Part shown: positions 5,459 to 6,849 of the stretch, piece after piece
Layout of the letters: each line of letters starts with the position of its first letter
Numbering within the stretch: the first letter of the stretch is position 1
Source: Rickettsia typhi
GTDB lineage: Bacteria; Pseudomonadota; Alphaproteobacteria; Rickettsiales; Deianiraeaceae
Assembly (NCBI GenBank): GCA_945861605.1
Contig: CAMAVG010000051.1
Span: forward strand, 1-6,849
Direction of reading: 5' to 3'
Length of the DNA: 6,849 bases
Program-made: the position numbers and the translations under genes
Notes under the pieces: model-generated
Database searches by the model: none
What the model was told of the DNA's origin: nothing
What the model saw: the letters and a program-made list of their open reading frames with translations, nothing else

Positions 5459-6849
5459 ATGGTTATTTTCGAAGAAATTTCACGGTTCATTGCAAGCAAA
5501 AGTGGCATTGTGCGAAAATTTTACCCAATATCCCAAAATATCCAACAACCTTCAACCGGTGAATATAATAAAAAAAAAATTCTCAACTTCTGTAGTAACG
5601 ACTACCTCCGCCTCTCCAAACACCGCGATGTCATAACCGCAGGAATTTCCGAAATGCAAAAATCCGGAACAGGAAGCGGCGGAACAAGGAATATTTCTGG
5701 AACGAACCCCCTGCATAACGAACTTGAACGAAAACTTGCCGATTTCCACAAGAAGGAATCCGCTGTGTTATTCAATTCCGCATATAACGCGAATGTCGGT
5801 GCATTATTTTCCCTTGGAAGGTATCTGAATGATGTGGCGTTTTTCTCCGACGAACAAAACCACGCTTCAATAATTCACGGAATAAATCTTTCAAAAGCAA
5901 AAAAAATTATCTATTCCCACAACAATTTTGAAGATTTAGATTCTAAACTTTCTCAAAATTCCTCAAAGAATAAAATCATCGTTTGTGAATCAATTTATTC
6001 AATGAGTGGCAACCGCACAAACATTTCCCAACTTGTCGCAATTGCAAAAAAGCACAAATGCCTAATTTACCTTGACGAAGTTCACGCAATTGGAATTTAC
6101 GGAAACGGCAAGGGCATCGCATTTGAAGATGGTCTTTCCGATGAAATTCACATAATCAACGGCACACTTGGAAAAGCGGTTGGCTGTGTTGGAGGCTACA
6201 TCTCCACAACAAGTGCAATCGCACAATTTATAAAATTAAACGCAACAACATTCATTTTCAGCACATCACTCCCACCATTCGTTTGTGCATCGGCTTTGAA
6301 ATCTTTGGAAATTCTGGAATCCCAAGAAAACCTTCGAACGCAATTATTTACAAATGTAAAATTTATCAAGGAAGCATTAAAAGAAAAAAATATCCATATT
6401 CTGCAAAATTCCTCACACATAATAATTCTTCCAATTCATTGCCTTGAAAAAGTGAAAAGCATTTCACAGAATCTTTTGGAATTGCACGGAATTTATATTC
6501 AACCAATATTCTACCCAACCGTACAAATTGGCAAAGAACTCCTTCGAATTACCCCTTGCCCGCAGAATACTCAAGAAGAATTGGAACTTTTGGTTGAAAA
6601 ACTCAATCACGAACTTGAACTTCACGGCGTAAAACAATCAATTACGGTTGTCGCAAGGAAATCCGTTCTTTCGAGAACTCAAACCGAAGCATTTATTTCC
6701 CACACAAGGGAAAAATATCCACAATATTCCATAATCGAAAATTATATTTCAACATTTGGGGATTCCCAAACCCAAAAACCAATTCACGAACTTGAATTCA
6801 CTAACGCATTCACAAAAGAAATCGAACAGACGATTCTACAAAACCCAAA
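5459..6849 (+). CDS. hemA: 5-aminolevulinate synthase fused to porphobilinogen deaminase N-terminus, partial
   Basis: Residues 1 to about 390 are a complete ALAS, the PLP enzyme that condenses glycine and succinyl-CoA to 5-aminolevulinate. The motifs are LNFCSNDYL (42-50), GSGGTRNISGT (72-82, diagnostic of ALAS over other alpha-oxoamine synthases) and DEQNHASIIHGI (131-142). ESIYSMSG (177-184), DEVHAIGIYG (206-215), INGTLGKA with the PLP lysine K239, FIFSTSLPP (265-273), and YIQPIFYPT ending in LLRITPCP (361-368) follow. Where ALAS normally stops, the same frame continues into a second domain from about residue 395. This resembles the N-terminus of HemC, which joins four porphobilinogens into hydroxymethylbilane: VVARKSVLSRTQTEAF (397-412), a T-x-GD step (TFGD, 432-435), then KPIHEL (440-445) and AFTKEIEQTIL (450-460). 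R400 and S402 match Arg11 and Ser13 of E. coli HemC. The lysines of the usual GGKG-containing loop are replaced (HELEFTNAF). The frame is open to the window edge, so about 70 residues of a roughly 300-residue HemC domain are seen. There is no stop and no ATG near the junction. Confidence 0.9.
   Translation, partial: MVIFEEISRFIASKSGIVRKFYPISQNIQQPSTGEYNKKKILNFCSNDYLRLSKHRDVITAGISEMQKSGTGSGGTRNISGTNPLHNELERKLADFHKKESAVLFNSAYNANVGALFSLGRYLNDVAFFSDEQNHASIIHGINLSKAKKIIYSHNNFEDLDSKLSQNSSKNKIIVCESIYSMSGNRTNISQLVAIAKKHKCLIYLDEVHAIGIYGNGKGIAFEDGLSDEIHIINGTLGKAVGCVGGYISTTSAIAQFIKLNATTFIFSTSLPPFVCASALKSLEILESQENLRTQLFTNVKFIKEALKEKNIHILQNSSHIIILPIHCLEKVKSISQNLLELHGIYIQPIFYPTVQIGKELLRITPCPQNTQEELELLVEKLNHELELHGVKQSITVVARKSVLSRTQTEAFISHTREKYPQYSIIENYISTFGDSQTQKPIHELEFTNAFTKEIEQTILQNP

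Noticed and set aside
5459..6640. Reading the PLP enzyme as BioF (8-amino-7-oxononanoate synthase) or Kbl
   Set aside because: The GGTRNISGT motif, DEVHAIGIYG and the IQPIFYPTV/LLRITPCP C-terminus are ALAS-specific; BioF has a different sequence at the GGTRNISGT site.

Overview
The window suggests an AT-rich, compact alphaproteobacterial genome, possibly of an endosymbiont or reduced-genome lineage of the Rickettsiales/Holosporales kind. The main evidence is an ALAS-type 5-aminolevulinate synthase (the C4 heme route typical of Alphaproteobacteria), a lone nuoA away from the rest of complex I, tightly overlapping genes and low GC. The taxonomic reading is an inference; no rRNA or other marker is present. 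None of the nine visible start codons has a clear Shine-Dalgarno sequence.

Layout: (1) Positions 1-760, minus strand: a YajG-like outer-membrane lipoprotein gene, followed 6 bases later by the start of a membrane-anchored protein cut by the left edge. (2) 761-929: divergent intergenic region with a good minus-strand promoter candidate. (3) 930-1292, plus strand: nuoA, convergent with the next operon and overlapping it by 7 bases. (4) 5149 down to 1286, minus strand: a five-gene, tightly packed operon in the order purE - unknown polytopic membrane protein - folD - pgpA - ruvA, with gaps of 9 and 2 bases and then two ATGA stop/start overlaps. (5) 5150-5458: a 309-base divergent intergenic region with a 14-bp perfect palindrome, several small inverted repeats and a candidate plus-strand promoter. 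(6) 5459 to the right edge, plus strand: a heme-synthesis gene whose reading frame encodes a full-length ALAS and then runs without a stop into the N-terminal part of a porphobilinogen deaminase (HemC). This is an apparent ALAS-HemC fusion and the most unusual object in the window.

Functionally, purE and folD belong together: PurE is a de novo purine enzyme and FolD supplies the 10-formyl-tetrahydrofolate used in that pathway. pgpA (phosphatidylglycerol synthesis) and ruvA (Holliday junction recognition) are co-transcribed housekeeping genes. The divergent heme gene would supply the first and third enzymes of tetrapyrrole synthesis on one polypeptide; the enzyme between them (HemB) is not in view.
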